Origin: Gemmatimonadota bacterium
GTDB lineage: Bacteria; Gemmatimonadota; Gemmatimonadetes; Gemmatimonadales; GWC2-71-9
NCBI GenBank assembly: GCA_029262195.1
Contig: JAJCZX010000033.1
Coordinates: 1 to 64,000 of the forward strand
Length of the DNA: 64,000 bases
Direction: 5' to 3'
Shown here: positions 1 to 8,095 of the stretch, one piece after another
Position numbering within the stretch: the stretch's first letter is position 1
Layout: each line of letters opens with the position of its first letter
The notes under the pieces: generated by a model
What the model saw: the letters and a program-made list of their open reading frames with translations, nothing else
Database searches by the model: none
What the model was told of the DNA's origin: nothing
Translations under genes and position numbers: made by a program

Positions 1-264
1 TAACTCCGTTAAGTAGCTTTTAGTCAAGTAGACGTACGTTTCCTAGGGCGGCGGGCGGATGCTCGCCGTCTGTTGTCCAGTTACTAGAAAGTCGCTCTGG
101 CCGCAGTCGGGTTTTGTTTCAGCTCGGCAATTGACGACCAAACACCGTTTTGGGATCTAACGCGGAATCAGTGTCCCTCGTGGCTCAGTTTCGAGTGTCC
201 CAGAAGCTTTCCCGGCATGGCGCCCGGCTTCCCATTCAAGCGAATGACTCGCTATATGAATCAG

Positions 265-555
265 TTAGACAGCTGGGTTTGCCAGGCGCGGCCAATTGCG
301 ACCCTTCGTTTTGCTCAGCGGCTTGCCTTTAAAGGAGCCGTTGAAATCTTCTTTCTTGCTCAGTACCTGATAGACTATTCTGGCTATTTCCAGGGCAACC
401 AGATTGCGAGCTATCCGTTCAGGCTTTTTTCTCCTTTTACGTCGATAGAAATCTTTGATCTCAGGGTAATACTGCATCGCTCTGACCGATGCGTGACTGA
501 ATGCCAGCTTCAGGTACTTGTTACTGGCCTTTGATCCAGATTTAATCCCGTCGAA
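265..555 (-). pseudogene. C-terminal fragment of an IS110/IS116-type transposase (5' part missing)
   Basis: Translation ...GIKSGSKASNKYLKLAFSHASVRAMQYYPEIKDFYRRKRRKKPERIARNLVALEIARIVYQVLSKKEDFNGSFKGKPLSKTKGRNWPRLANP resembles the C-terminal transposase_20 region of IS110 elements; upstream residues of the ORF are unrelated and no N-terminal DEDD part is visible. Confidence 0.65.
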
Positions 556-751
556 CGCCAAAGAGCTACTTGGAAGATTCAAGCGATGATACGCGCCGCC
601 GCTGCGAGGGTGAGTGGCTTGGCCGCCGCGAGCAGTAGATATGGACACGTGGTGTGGGGCGTGAGTACCCTACGAGTATGAAGTATAGTGAGGATGTCGA
701 CACAACATACTTGCGATGTCCTGGAAACGCAGGGAACCCTGGAGAAAGGCA

Positions 752-1513
752 ATGGCGATGAATAAGTTATTGGGAATAGCGGGGCGATGTTTTTCTGCGG
801 CCGTTGGGCGGCTCTTGTTGGTCGTGACCCTGGGCCTCCCCTTTTCACTTGGTGCGCAAACCAGCGGGGAGGTGCCGGAACCATCCATTAATCTTTCTTC
901 TCAGGTCACGGTTCAACGTCGGCCTGACCTGGCCCGGGTCAGACTGGTGGTTCGACATGAGAGGGTCACTGCGCGAGAAGCGGTCGAGCAAAATTCTCGC
1001 GAAGCGAACGCTGTCATAGCGGTCGTGGGTTCAACTGGCGTGGCCCGCGATTCTATCACTACTCCCAATTTTCAGGTGGGCCCGGTCTATCGGAACAGGC
1101 AGGGAGACAGGGAGTTGACCGGTTATTTCGCCACCACGGAGATAGCGGTCGTTGTGCGCGATCTTTCCGGCTTGGGCCTGGTTATCGATGCAGCGATGCA
1201 AGTCGGTGGAGTTCAGGTCCCGTCTATTGTGTACGGATTAGACGACCCCTCCGAAGCGAGGGCAGAGGCCTACACTAAGGCAGTCCGCCAGTTGCGGGCG
1301 GATGCCGAAGTAATTGCCGTCGCCGCGGGGGTGAGCGTCAAAGGGTTAGGTAGCATCTCGGCATCTCAGCTTCATGTGCAGCAGCCTCGTGCCATGGCCC
1401 TGTCGGTGCAGGAGGCAAGGGGACCGAATCTCGTCCCTGGCGAACTCGGCGTTAGCGTTTCAGTGTCAGCGACATTCCTGGTTACCGGGTTTGTCGATGA
1501 GCCGCCTAACTAA
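752..1513 (+). CDS. SIMPL (DUF541) domain periplasmic protein
   Basis: Signal peptide followed by VTVQRRPDLARVRLVVRHERVTAREAVEQNSREANAVI... and C-terminal VSVSATFLV typical of SIMPL proteins; purine-rich RBS before ATG 752. Confidence 0.7.
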   Translation: MAMNKLLGIAGRCFSAAVGRLLLVVTLGLPFSLGAQTSGEVPEPSINLSSQVTVQRRPDLARVRLVVRHERVTAREAVEQNSREANAVIAVVGSTGVARDSITTPNFQVGPVYRNRQGDRELTGYFATTEIAVVVRDLSGLGLVIDAAMQVGGVQVPSIVYGLDDPSEARAEAYTKAVRQLRADAEVIAVAAGVSVKGLGSISASQLHVQQPRAMALSVQEARGPNLVPGELGVSVSVSATFLVTGFVDEPPN

Positions 1514-1582
1514 GCCCGCCAGTGGTGCAAGACGGCGCAGTCATGTCCCTCTGGACTCTGGGAGACACTCGACCCAGTTTCT

Positions 1583-2134
1583 ATGAGGGCTCTTCCTGGA
1601 GCAACAATGAGATTTTTTTGGCGAATCGTTTTTTGCGTTTTCCTCCTACCCTATACGGGTTGTGATCTACGAACTCCATCGCGTTCGGCCGAGGAAGCTG
1701 CGACAGAGTTGTTAGCTATCTGGGAGTTCGGTGACACCTCGGGTATTTCAGTTTTATTCAGTGCGGACGCAGTATATGCTGATGTGCCCAACGACCGCGA
1801 ACTGGTCGGGATTGAACAGATCACGGGTTATGTAACGCATGTTCATTCCTGGGCCAGCGACATCGAGATCGCGGTCCAATCGCTACGGGCAACCGGAGAG
1901 TCAGCGGCGATCGAGTGGGTTATGACGGGCGTCCAGGATCGCCCTATAAGAGGGATGATCCCAATGGCCACCGACCGGAGGTTTACGATCCAGGGCGTAA
2001 CGTTAGTCGATGTTACGGACGGACGGATCCATCGAGCCGTTGATTATATCCAGGTGCTTCCGCTGATTGTCCAACTTGGCGGATACGTCACCCTTCCCGG
2101 GGGTGGTGTCCTTGGTGAGCCAGCGCAGAATTGA
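1583..2134 (+). CDS. SnoaL/NTF2-like nuclear-transport-factor fold protein, probable lipoprotein
   Basis: Lipoprotein-like N-terminus (..FLLPYTGCD) and NTF2-like pattern LLAIWEFGDTSGISVLFSADAVYADVPNDRELVGIEQI; true start may be ATG 1607. Confidence 0.5.
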   Translation: MRALPGATMRFFWRIVFCVFLLPYTGCDLRTPSRSAEEAATELLAIWEFGDTSGISVLFSADAVYADVPNDRELVGIEQITGYVTHVHSWASDIEIAVQSLRATGESAAIEWVMTGVQDRPIRGMIPMATDRRFTIQGVTLVDVTDGRIHRAVDYIQVLPLIVQLGGYVTLPGGGVLGEPAQN

Positions 2135-2248
2135 TGCGGCACGCGGTATGGTGTTTGGCGATCAAAACCTGGCCGGAACAAAGTCGACTCGTTACCACTA
2201 AACTCCAAACGATCGTCACACCTATTTCGTCATTTATCAGAGAATAGC

Positions 2249-2887
2249 TTGTTGACCACCAAGAGTTTTGCCCCGTATTCAATTGCCCTGTTGACCCTTT
2301 GTGCCATTCCCGACTTAGGCGTCGCCCAGGAGAAGATGTTTAACGGCGTCTATGGAGGAGTAGAACTGGGACGCCAGAAAATCATCGGAGGCTCTTTTGT
2401 AGACGGAATCGATTTTTTGTCGGTGGCAAACCGCGCCGTGCTGAGTTTTCAGGCGGGCGTCCGTTACCAGTTCGGTTTCGGACTCGTAGTTGGCGTCGAG
2501 GGTAGCGCTGGCGTTCTTGATGGGAACCTGAGCCTGGACGATCCTCCACGGAGCCTGAATATTTCTTATGAAAATAGCGGGCAATCCACGTTGGGCGCGG
2601 TTATCGGGTTCACTCCGGGGTCCGTCAAAACATTGTTGGTTTTCACATATGTGTCAGAAGCTACCAGAAAATTCGATGTGACAATTCAGCAGGCCGGGAT
2701 GGCGTTTCCGCAGCGAGACGAGCAAGGCATGTTGCGATACGGCGGTGGCGTAGAAGGCCATCTGTCCGGTCATTTGCATTTTCGTGCAACTGTTGGCTCC
2801 GGTCGCGCTGACTTCGGCAGTTTGCGAACCAACATCAATGTTAGCAGAGGTGTTGAGTTCGCTGCTAGCATGCTCTTTCGAGTCTGA
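2249..2887 (+). CDS. outer-membrane beta-barrel hypothetical protein
   Basis: Signal peptide, alternating hydrophobic strands, terminal FRV aromatic motif. Confidence 0.5.
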   Translation: MLTTKSFAPYSIALLTLCAIPDLGVAQEKMFNGVYGGVELGRQKIIGGSFVDGIDFLSVANRAVLSFQAGVRYQFGFGLVVGVEGSAGVLDGNLSLDDPPRSLNISYENSGQSTLGAVIGFTPGSVKTLLVFTYVSEATRKFDVTIQQAGMAFPQRDEQGMLRYGGGVEGHLSGHLHFRATVGSGRADFGSLRTNINVSRGVEFAASMLFRV

Positions 2888-2901
2888 TTCCAGACCTGGA
2901 A

Positions 2902-3750
2902 ATGCGAATCGATGACGTTGGCATTGAACCACCAGATCCACGACACGGGGGGAGCGGTGGCCAACGGTGGCCAAATTGTAGGGTTGAACTACGGACCTGG
3001 ATTGAGGGGGTGTTGGATGAGATCGCTGAGGAATTGGGAAAAAACCTCGTGGGAATTTACTTGCACGGGTCGCTTGCCTCAGGTTCCTTTTACGAACCCA
3101 AGAGTGATGTAGACGTGTTGTTGGTGGTCCGTGGTCCGCTTGGCGACTCGGCACGTGAGTCCTTCGTTCGGCGATGTAAAAAAATCTCGCAGAGTCGCCC
3201 GTTAATTGGTGATTTGGAGTGCTCCGTCGTTCTGGAACGCTGGGTGCTGTCGGTGTCACACCCCACACCAATAGAGGTACAATATCCCGAGACCACCTCT
3301 TTGACTTCGTCTGACCTTGCCGTTCACTGTCAGGCAATACTTGAGAGCGGAATTCGTCTTCGAGGCGAATTGATCTCCCGTCTTTTCGGACCCGTTGATA
3401 AGGCGGATTTCGAGGATTCGATGATGGGCGATGTTCAATGGATTTTGGAAGAGGAAAATATTATCGAGACTCCGTTCTATGGCGTACTCAACCTGTGTCG
3501 GGCGTTATGGGTGTGGAGCGGACACTCTCAGCGACTAGCACCGTCCAAAGAGGAAGCGGGAAAGTGGGCACTTGGTTACGTCTCCGAGCCGCTTAGGGTT
3601 GTAGTGGAGGACGCCTTGAGGGCCTATCGAGATCCATCGCCCGTGACACCAGAAACGCGAAAAACGGCGGGACGAACCTGGAATCGAGCATCGTTGCTAG
3701 AATTCCGTGACCATGTTAGGAGTATCGTCGACCGATCGAGGCAACCGTGA
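2902..3750 (+). CDS. AadA-like (ANT(3'')/ANT(9), DUF4111) nucleotidyltransferase
   Basis: Nucleotidyltransferase signature LHGSLASGSFYEPKSDVDVLLVV and C-terminal YGVLNLCRALWVW...SKEEAGKWALGYVSEPLRVVVEDALRAYR matching aminoglycoside adenylyltransferase layout. Confidence 0.75.
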   Translation: MRIDDVGIEPPDPRHGGSGGQRWPNCRVELRTWIEGVLDEIAEELGKNLVGIYLHGSLASGSFYEPKSDVDVLLVVRGPLGDSARESFVRRCKKISQSRPLIGDLECSVVLERWVLSVSHPTPIEVQYPETTSLTSSDLAVHCQAILESGIRLRGELISRLFGPVDKADFEDSMMGDVQWILEEENIIETPFYGVLNLCRALWVWSGHSQRLAPSKEEAGKWALGYVSEPLRVVVEDALRAYRDPSPVTPETRKTAGRTWNRASLLEFRDHVRSIVDRSRQP

Positions 3751-3815
3751 CTTGGCAGGGGCACTCCACACGTTGATGAAGAGCTTTTGCAAAACGGCCC
3801 GGTGGCTTCGGTTGA

Positions 3816-5327
3816 TCATTCCTCGGCAATCGTCCTCCGAAAATCCTCAATGGGTGTTGGCGCACCGTGCGTTGGGACGAAAAGGTTTACCTCCAACTCC
3901 AACTCCTCCAACTTGTTGGCGAGCCAGATGAGGCTTTCATTTGGAGGGCCGTAGGAGCCGTCTTCCCGTCTGCTAAAATGGTCTCCCGTGTAGAGGACCT
4001 TCGATTCAGGAAAGTAGATGAGCAACAGGTCATCTACATGCGGGGTCGGTCCAACCTGTATGATACGCGCCTGCAACCCCTCATCTACGGTGAGTTCGTT
4101 TTCTACGACCTGAATTGACGGGTCCGCGCCCTGCAGGGGATTCGGCTGCAAAATCGATTGGTTCGCCACCATACGTCTGGCCTGGGTTGCTGTGTTTCTT
4201 CCGGTAACAAGAGTTGCGCCGTTGGCGACATATCCCCGGAATCCACCGAGATGGTCTGCGTGGTAATGTGTGGAAACCACGTAGCGAATCGGCTTGTCTC
4301 CAAATAACGATTGTGCCACGCCCGTTACAAACCTCGCCAGGATATCGGTCAGTGGCGCTTCGACGACCATCACGTGGTCCTCAAACTCGGCCAGCAGAAT
4401 GTTGTAACTGTTTGAAAAACCCGAGAATAGCCGCATCGCGTAGAGGTGTTCGCCTACCTGCACCGGTGAGAACGCTGGCTCATAGGTGCCCAGCAGCGAG
4501 TCGGCGGGAGGCAAGAATAGGTCGGGGTCGAGGTCGTGGTTGAGCGAAACCTCGGCCAACGTCCATGTGGTGAGCGTTTCGCTGCCGAGTTTGAACGAGA
4601 TTGTATGCGGGAATGTCACACCATCGACTACCTGATAGTCATCGTAGGACACCGAGCTGGTGACGTCTCCCAGAACTGGGTCGCCGACCACGCTCTCCCA
4701 TAGCTGTGGCAAGTGGGTACTACGATCTATCGCCATGGTCACAATCGTTCCATCCCCAAGTGCGAATCCGAGCACGTCAGAATTCGTGTCACGACGCTCG
4801 CCAAGCCATCTCAACGATGAACGGTTGGAGAGAGCGGATTGCAGGAGTGAGGTGGGGACGGCCCTGGAAACATTTGAGGTTGTCCCTGACTCAACGATGG
4901 ATATCTCCGTTGCGGACATTGGTGTCCATTGTCCTGTTATTTCGTTACGGAGGTACCCCTTGCCATTCACCAGTAGCTGCGTTGTCTCGAACCGCGCGCC
5001 TCCTCGGAAGTTCGCCTCGACACGGGCTCTGTAACTGCCCCCCTCTTCCCACGCGATTTGCCCGCGGCCGGTCTGTTCCGCCCAGGGGCCGTTCGGACCG
5101 GCACTCTGATTTCGTAGGCGAGTGTCCGCTTCGTACTGGAGGCTAGTCGATGCTATCGCCCTGAGCGCCTGTTGACCGCCCATTGCTTCGACGGTGGCGT
5201 TTAGCACACGATTGGCTCGGGTAAAGCTGGATAGAGTCCCGTAATCAGCCGTTTGGGGGTCGATTGTGAATGTAGCGATTGCCGCTCCGAAGAGAGATAG
5301 TGCGGTAAGGCGATTAATGTTCTTCAT
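3816..5327 (-). CDS. MBL-fold metallo-hydrolase with N-terminal lipoprotein-sorting-like domain, exported
   Basis: Zn motif THYHADH, later GDHF; signal peptide MKNINRLTALSLFGAAIATF; start chosen at internal ATG. Confidence 0.75.
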   Translation of the reverse strand: MKNINRLTALSLFGAAIATFTIDPQTADYGTLSSFTRANRVLNATVEAMGGQQALRAIASTSLQYEADTRLRNQSAGPNGPWAEQTGRGQIAWEEGGSYRARVEANFRGGARFETTQLLVNGKGYLRNEITGQWTPMSATEISIVESGTTSNVSRAVPTSLLQSALSNRSSLRWLGERRDTNSDVLGFALGDGTIVTMAIDRSTHLPQLWESVVGDPVLGDVTSSVSYDDYQVVDGVTFPHTISFKLGSETLTTWTLAEVSLNHDLDPDLFLPPADSLLGTYEPAFSPVQVGEHLYAMRLFSGFSNSYNILLAEFEDHVMVVEAPLTDILARFVTGVAQSLFGDKPIRYVVSTHYHADHLGGFRGYVANGATLVTGRNTATQARRMVANQSILQPNPLQGADPSIQVVENELTVDEGLQARIIQVGPTPHVDDLLLIYFPESKVLYTGDHFSRREDGSYGPPNESLIWLANKLEELELEVNLFVPTHGAPTPIEDFRRTIAEE

Positions 5328-5503
5328 GGTTTCTTCCAGAGGATGTCGACTTGAGCCTACCCGGGCGGACCGTGCGAGAAACACCTATATCGCCCAATAG
5401 ACAGAGTTAGGCGGCGAAATGGTATGTAGCCGTAGCGTGGAGGGCTTGAATTGGGCATCTTTAGGATGCTAAATCTCACCTTTAGAAAGGCCTGTGGGAG
5501 TCC

Positions 5504-6208
5504 ATGCTGGACGAAAAACCACTCTACCTCTACGAAGAATTAATGCTCCTCGCCTTACGGGATAAAAAGGGGACGATCGCCGCCGACGGAACCGCTTTCG
5601 CCTACACTCTTGCGGCAGCCATTATTTCCGAGCTGATGTTGTCCGGTCACCTGAAGGTCGATCGGGTCAGGAAAAACAAAATCATGCTTGATCTCAAGAA
5701 GTCGACTCGCGTGCGCGATCCGATACTTGACGAGAGCGTGGAGAAGATCAAGAATGCGAAGCGGCGCGGATCGATTCAGACCTGGGTTATGCGTCTCGCG
5801 GGTCTGAAAAAACTCCGGCATCGTGCGGCACTGCAGCTCTGTAAACGCGGTATCCTGAAGGACGATGAGGAAAAAATACTCCTGTTCTTTACCCGCAAGA
5901 TCTATCCCGAAATTGATTCCCGACCGGAGAAAGAACTGATTGCCAGGTTGCGCAAGGCCATTTTTGCGAAGGACAGGGATATTGAACCGCGCACGGCGGT
6001 ACTGGTGGCGGTTGCCGACAAGGCGAAGGTGCTCCGCAACGTTTTTGACCCGGCTGATTTGAAGAAGCAGAAAGCCCGAATAAAACAGATCACCGCAGGC
6101 GATCTCACGGCGGCAGCCACCCAGGAAGTGATAGACGGAGTGAACGCGGCGATTATGGTCGCTGTCATGATTCCGGCGATAACCGCAACCACTCCCGCGT
6201 CATGTTGA
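5504..6208 (+). CDS. GPP34 (GOLPH3/VPS74-like) family protein
   Basis: LYLYEELMLLALRDKKGTIAADGTAFAYTLAAAIISELMLSGHLKVD matches the GPP34 N-terminal pattern. Confidence 0.75.
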   Translation: MLDEKPLYLYEELMLLALRDKKGTIAADGTAFAYTLAAAIISELMLSGHLKVDRVRKNKIMLDLKKSTRVRDPILDESVEKIKNAKRRGSIQTWVMRLAGLKKLRHRAALQLCKRGILKDDEEKILLFFTRKIYPEIDSRPEKELIARLRKAIFAKDRDIEPRTAVLVAVADKAKVLRNVFDPADLKKQKARIKQITAGDLTAAATQEVIDGVNAAIMVAVMIPAITATTPASC

Positions 6209-6224
6209 CAGGGACAGCGGAATA

Positions 6225-6494
6225 GTGGGGTTCTGGGAAGTAATCGCCATAATGGTGGTGGTTAACGGCGTCGCGACTGTGTTCAAATCGCGCGGACGCC
6301 ACGGAGTCGAATCCGGTGAAATCGAAGAGCTGCGGCATCGGTTGGAAGAGCAAGGCGAGACAATTGCAGACGCTCAAACGGAACTTGCTGACCAAAACCT
6401 GCAGATGGAGGAACTACACGAGCGGTTGGAATTTACCGAACGCGTGCTGGCTCAGCTCAAAGATCGGCCTGAGATCGGTCCCGGTCATCAGTGA
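6225..6494 (+). CDS. small membrane-anchored coiled-coil protein, PspB-like architecture
   Basis: One N-terminal TM helix followed by charged coiled-coil; 16 bp after the GPP34 gene. Confidence 0.45.
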   Translation: MGFWEVIAIMVVVNGVATVFKSRGRHGVESGEIEELRHRLEEQGETIADAQTELADQNLQMEELHERLEFTERVLAQLKDRPEIGPGHQ

Positions 6495-6503
6495 TTTGTA
6501 TCG

Positions 6504-7565
6504 CTACTGCGCCTGAAAAATCAGATCACCGGCGGAAGTGAAAACGTTTGTAACCACACCGGTACTCTCCGCGAAACCGCCAACCACACGACGAAAGCGG
6601 TTTCCGGGAAGAGTCCTCGGGCGTGGTGCGCGAAGCTGCCAGCGGTTCATGATCCAGGAATTATTCGGCAGTCTTTGGAATTCGTAGAACCCACCAGCAG
6701 AACCGTCGGGAACCCATCGTTCCAGGTTGGTATACAGGAATTCTAAATTCTGAAGTTCCAGTGATTCCTGCTCCAACCACAGAACTCCTTCTATGTCGGG
6801 CACATCGCGGTCGGTGGTTGGCGTGAAAGTGAGTCCCACCAGACTCGCAGTGTCATTTGTCGCAAGACCCCAGCAGTGTTGCTCGAGAAACGAGTCGGAA
6901 AAGAGAACTTCGGTGTCCGGGCCATAGTATATTGGGCCGCCGACGGCGTCCTGGACGAATCCTCTCTCGGCAAGGACATCTGGATCGACACTCTGGAACG
7001 GCCAACTGCTGAACCCTCCCACCGAGCCAGCTTCTTCTTCAAGGAGTTCTCCGAAAGCGTCCGTGATTCGCTTGGTGATAGTGGTCCGGAAACGATAAAG
7101 CCTGCGTTCCATGGTCCAACGGTTACTTGCCAGGGCGACACTCACCGCTTCCCACAATGCAGCTGTGGCGGCTCCATCGGTAGGCAACGATTCACACCGA
7201 TTCTGCGAGGCCACAGTGATGGGAGGTAAAGTAACAAGGATCTGGTCGACTTCGATGGGAAGGTGATAAGGCGCGGACGTGAGTTCGAAATCCGGCGATT
7301 TCCATGGTTCATAACCAATTCTCAATACCCGAAGGTAATATCTACCGGGCCTGGGTGCTTCGACAACGTACCGCCCATCAAAATCGACAGGTGCTTGTCC
7401 GATTTTGAATCCCGACGTGTCGTACAAAATAACGAGTGCGCCGGCCACGGTTTGATCAAGTTGATCTCTAACCATTCCGTGGACCGTTTGTGAGTCAGCC
7501 CTGGTGCTCGCTACCAGAGTTGTTGTTGCCAGAAGTCCGAAGCCTATGCACATTGTCTTTCTCAT
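6504..7565 (-). CDS. carboxypeptidase-regulatory-like domain (CarboxypepD_reg) exported protein
   Basis: Signal peptide and VHGMVRDQLDQTVAGALVILYDTSGFKIGQAPVDFDGRYVVEAPRPGRYYLRVLRIGYEP. Confidence 0.6.
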   Translation of the reverse strand: MRKTMCIGFGLLATTTLVASTRADSQTVHGMVRDQLDQTVAGALVILYDTSGFKIGQAPVDFDGRYVVEAPRPGRYYLRVLRIGYEPWKSPDFELTSAPYHLPIEVDQILVTLPPITVASQNRCESLPTDGAATAALWEAVSVALASNRWTMERRLYRFRTTITKRITDAFGELLEEEAGSVGGFSSWPFQSVDPDVLAERGFVQDAVGGPIYYGPDTEVLFSDSFLEQHCWGLATNDTASLVGLTFTPTTDRDVPDIEGVLWLEQESLELQNLEFLYTNLERWVPDGSAGGFYEFQRLPNNSWIMNRWQLRAPRPRTLPGNRFRRVVGGFAESTGVVTNVFTSAGDLIFQAQ

Positions 7566-7762
7566 CGGGTCCCCGTTGTGGTCTGAAGTACCTGTATGCT
7601 GACTATCAGTACAACCCCTTTATGCCGATCCTGGTTCACCCTTCTGCATTAAGAAACGGTTAAAATTCCGTTTCGATTCAAATGGAACTAATCATTCCAA
7701 ACGGGTATTAGTCGGGGTAATCGAGTGGTTATGTCAAACTCGCATTTAACAGCGGCGGAAAA

Positions 7763-8095
7763 ATGGACCAACCCAGCCTCAAACCTAACCAGTACCTAGT
7801 TTTGCTAGTACTCGGCTCCGGCGATCTCCACGCCTACGGCATCAAAAAGGAGATTGGTCGACGCACGGGCGGCACGGTTAGTATCGGTCCCGGATCGCTA
7901 CACCGGTTCATTCGCCAGCTGGACGATATGGGCTTCCTGGAGGAGTCCGAGTTCAAGCTCGTCGACGGTCTTGACGATGAACGGCGTAAATACTTCCGAA
8001 TTACTGAGGCAGGGCGGCAGGCTGCGAGGTCAGAAACAGCCAGACTTGCCGCTCTGATAGAAATGGCCAACGCTAACGACCTGGGGAACAGGTGA
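7763..8095 (+). CDS. PadR-family transcriptional regulator
   Basis: DLHAYGIKKEIGRRTGGTVSIGPGSLHRFIRQLDDMGFLEE...RRKYFRITEAGRQAA. Confidence 0.85.
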   Translation: MDQPSLKPNQYLVLLVLGSGDLHAYGIKKEIGRRTGGTVSIGPGSLHRFIRQLDDMGFLEESEFKLVDGLDDERRKYFRITEAGRQAARSETARLAALIEMANANDLGNR

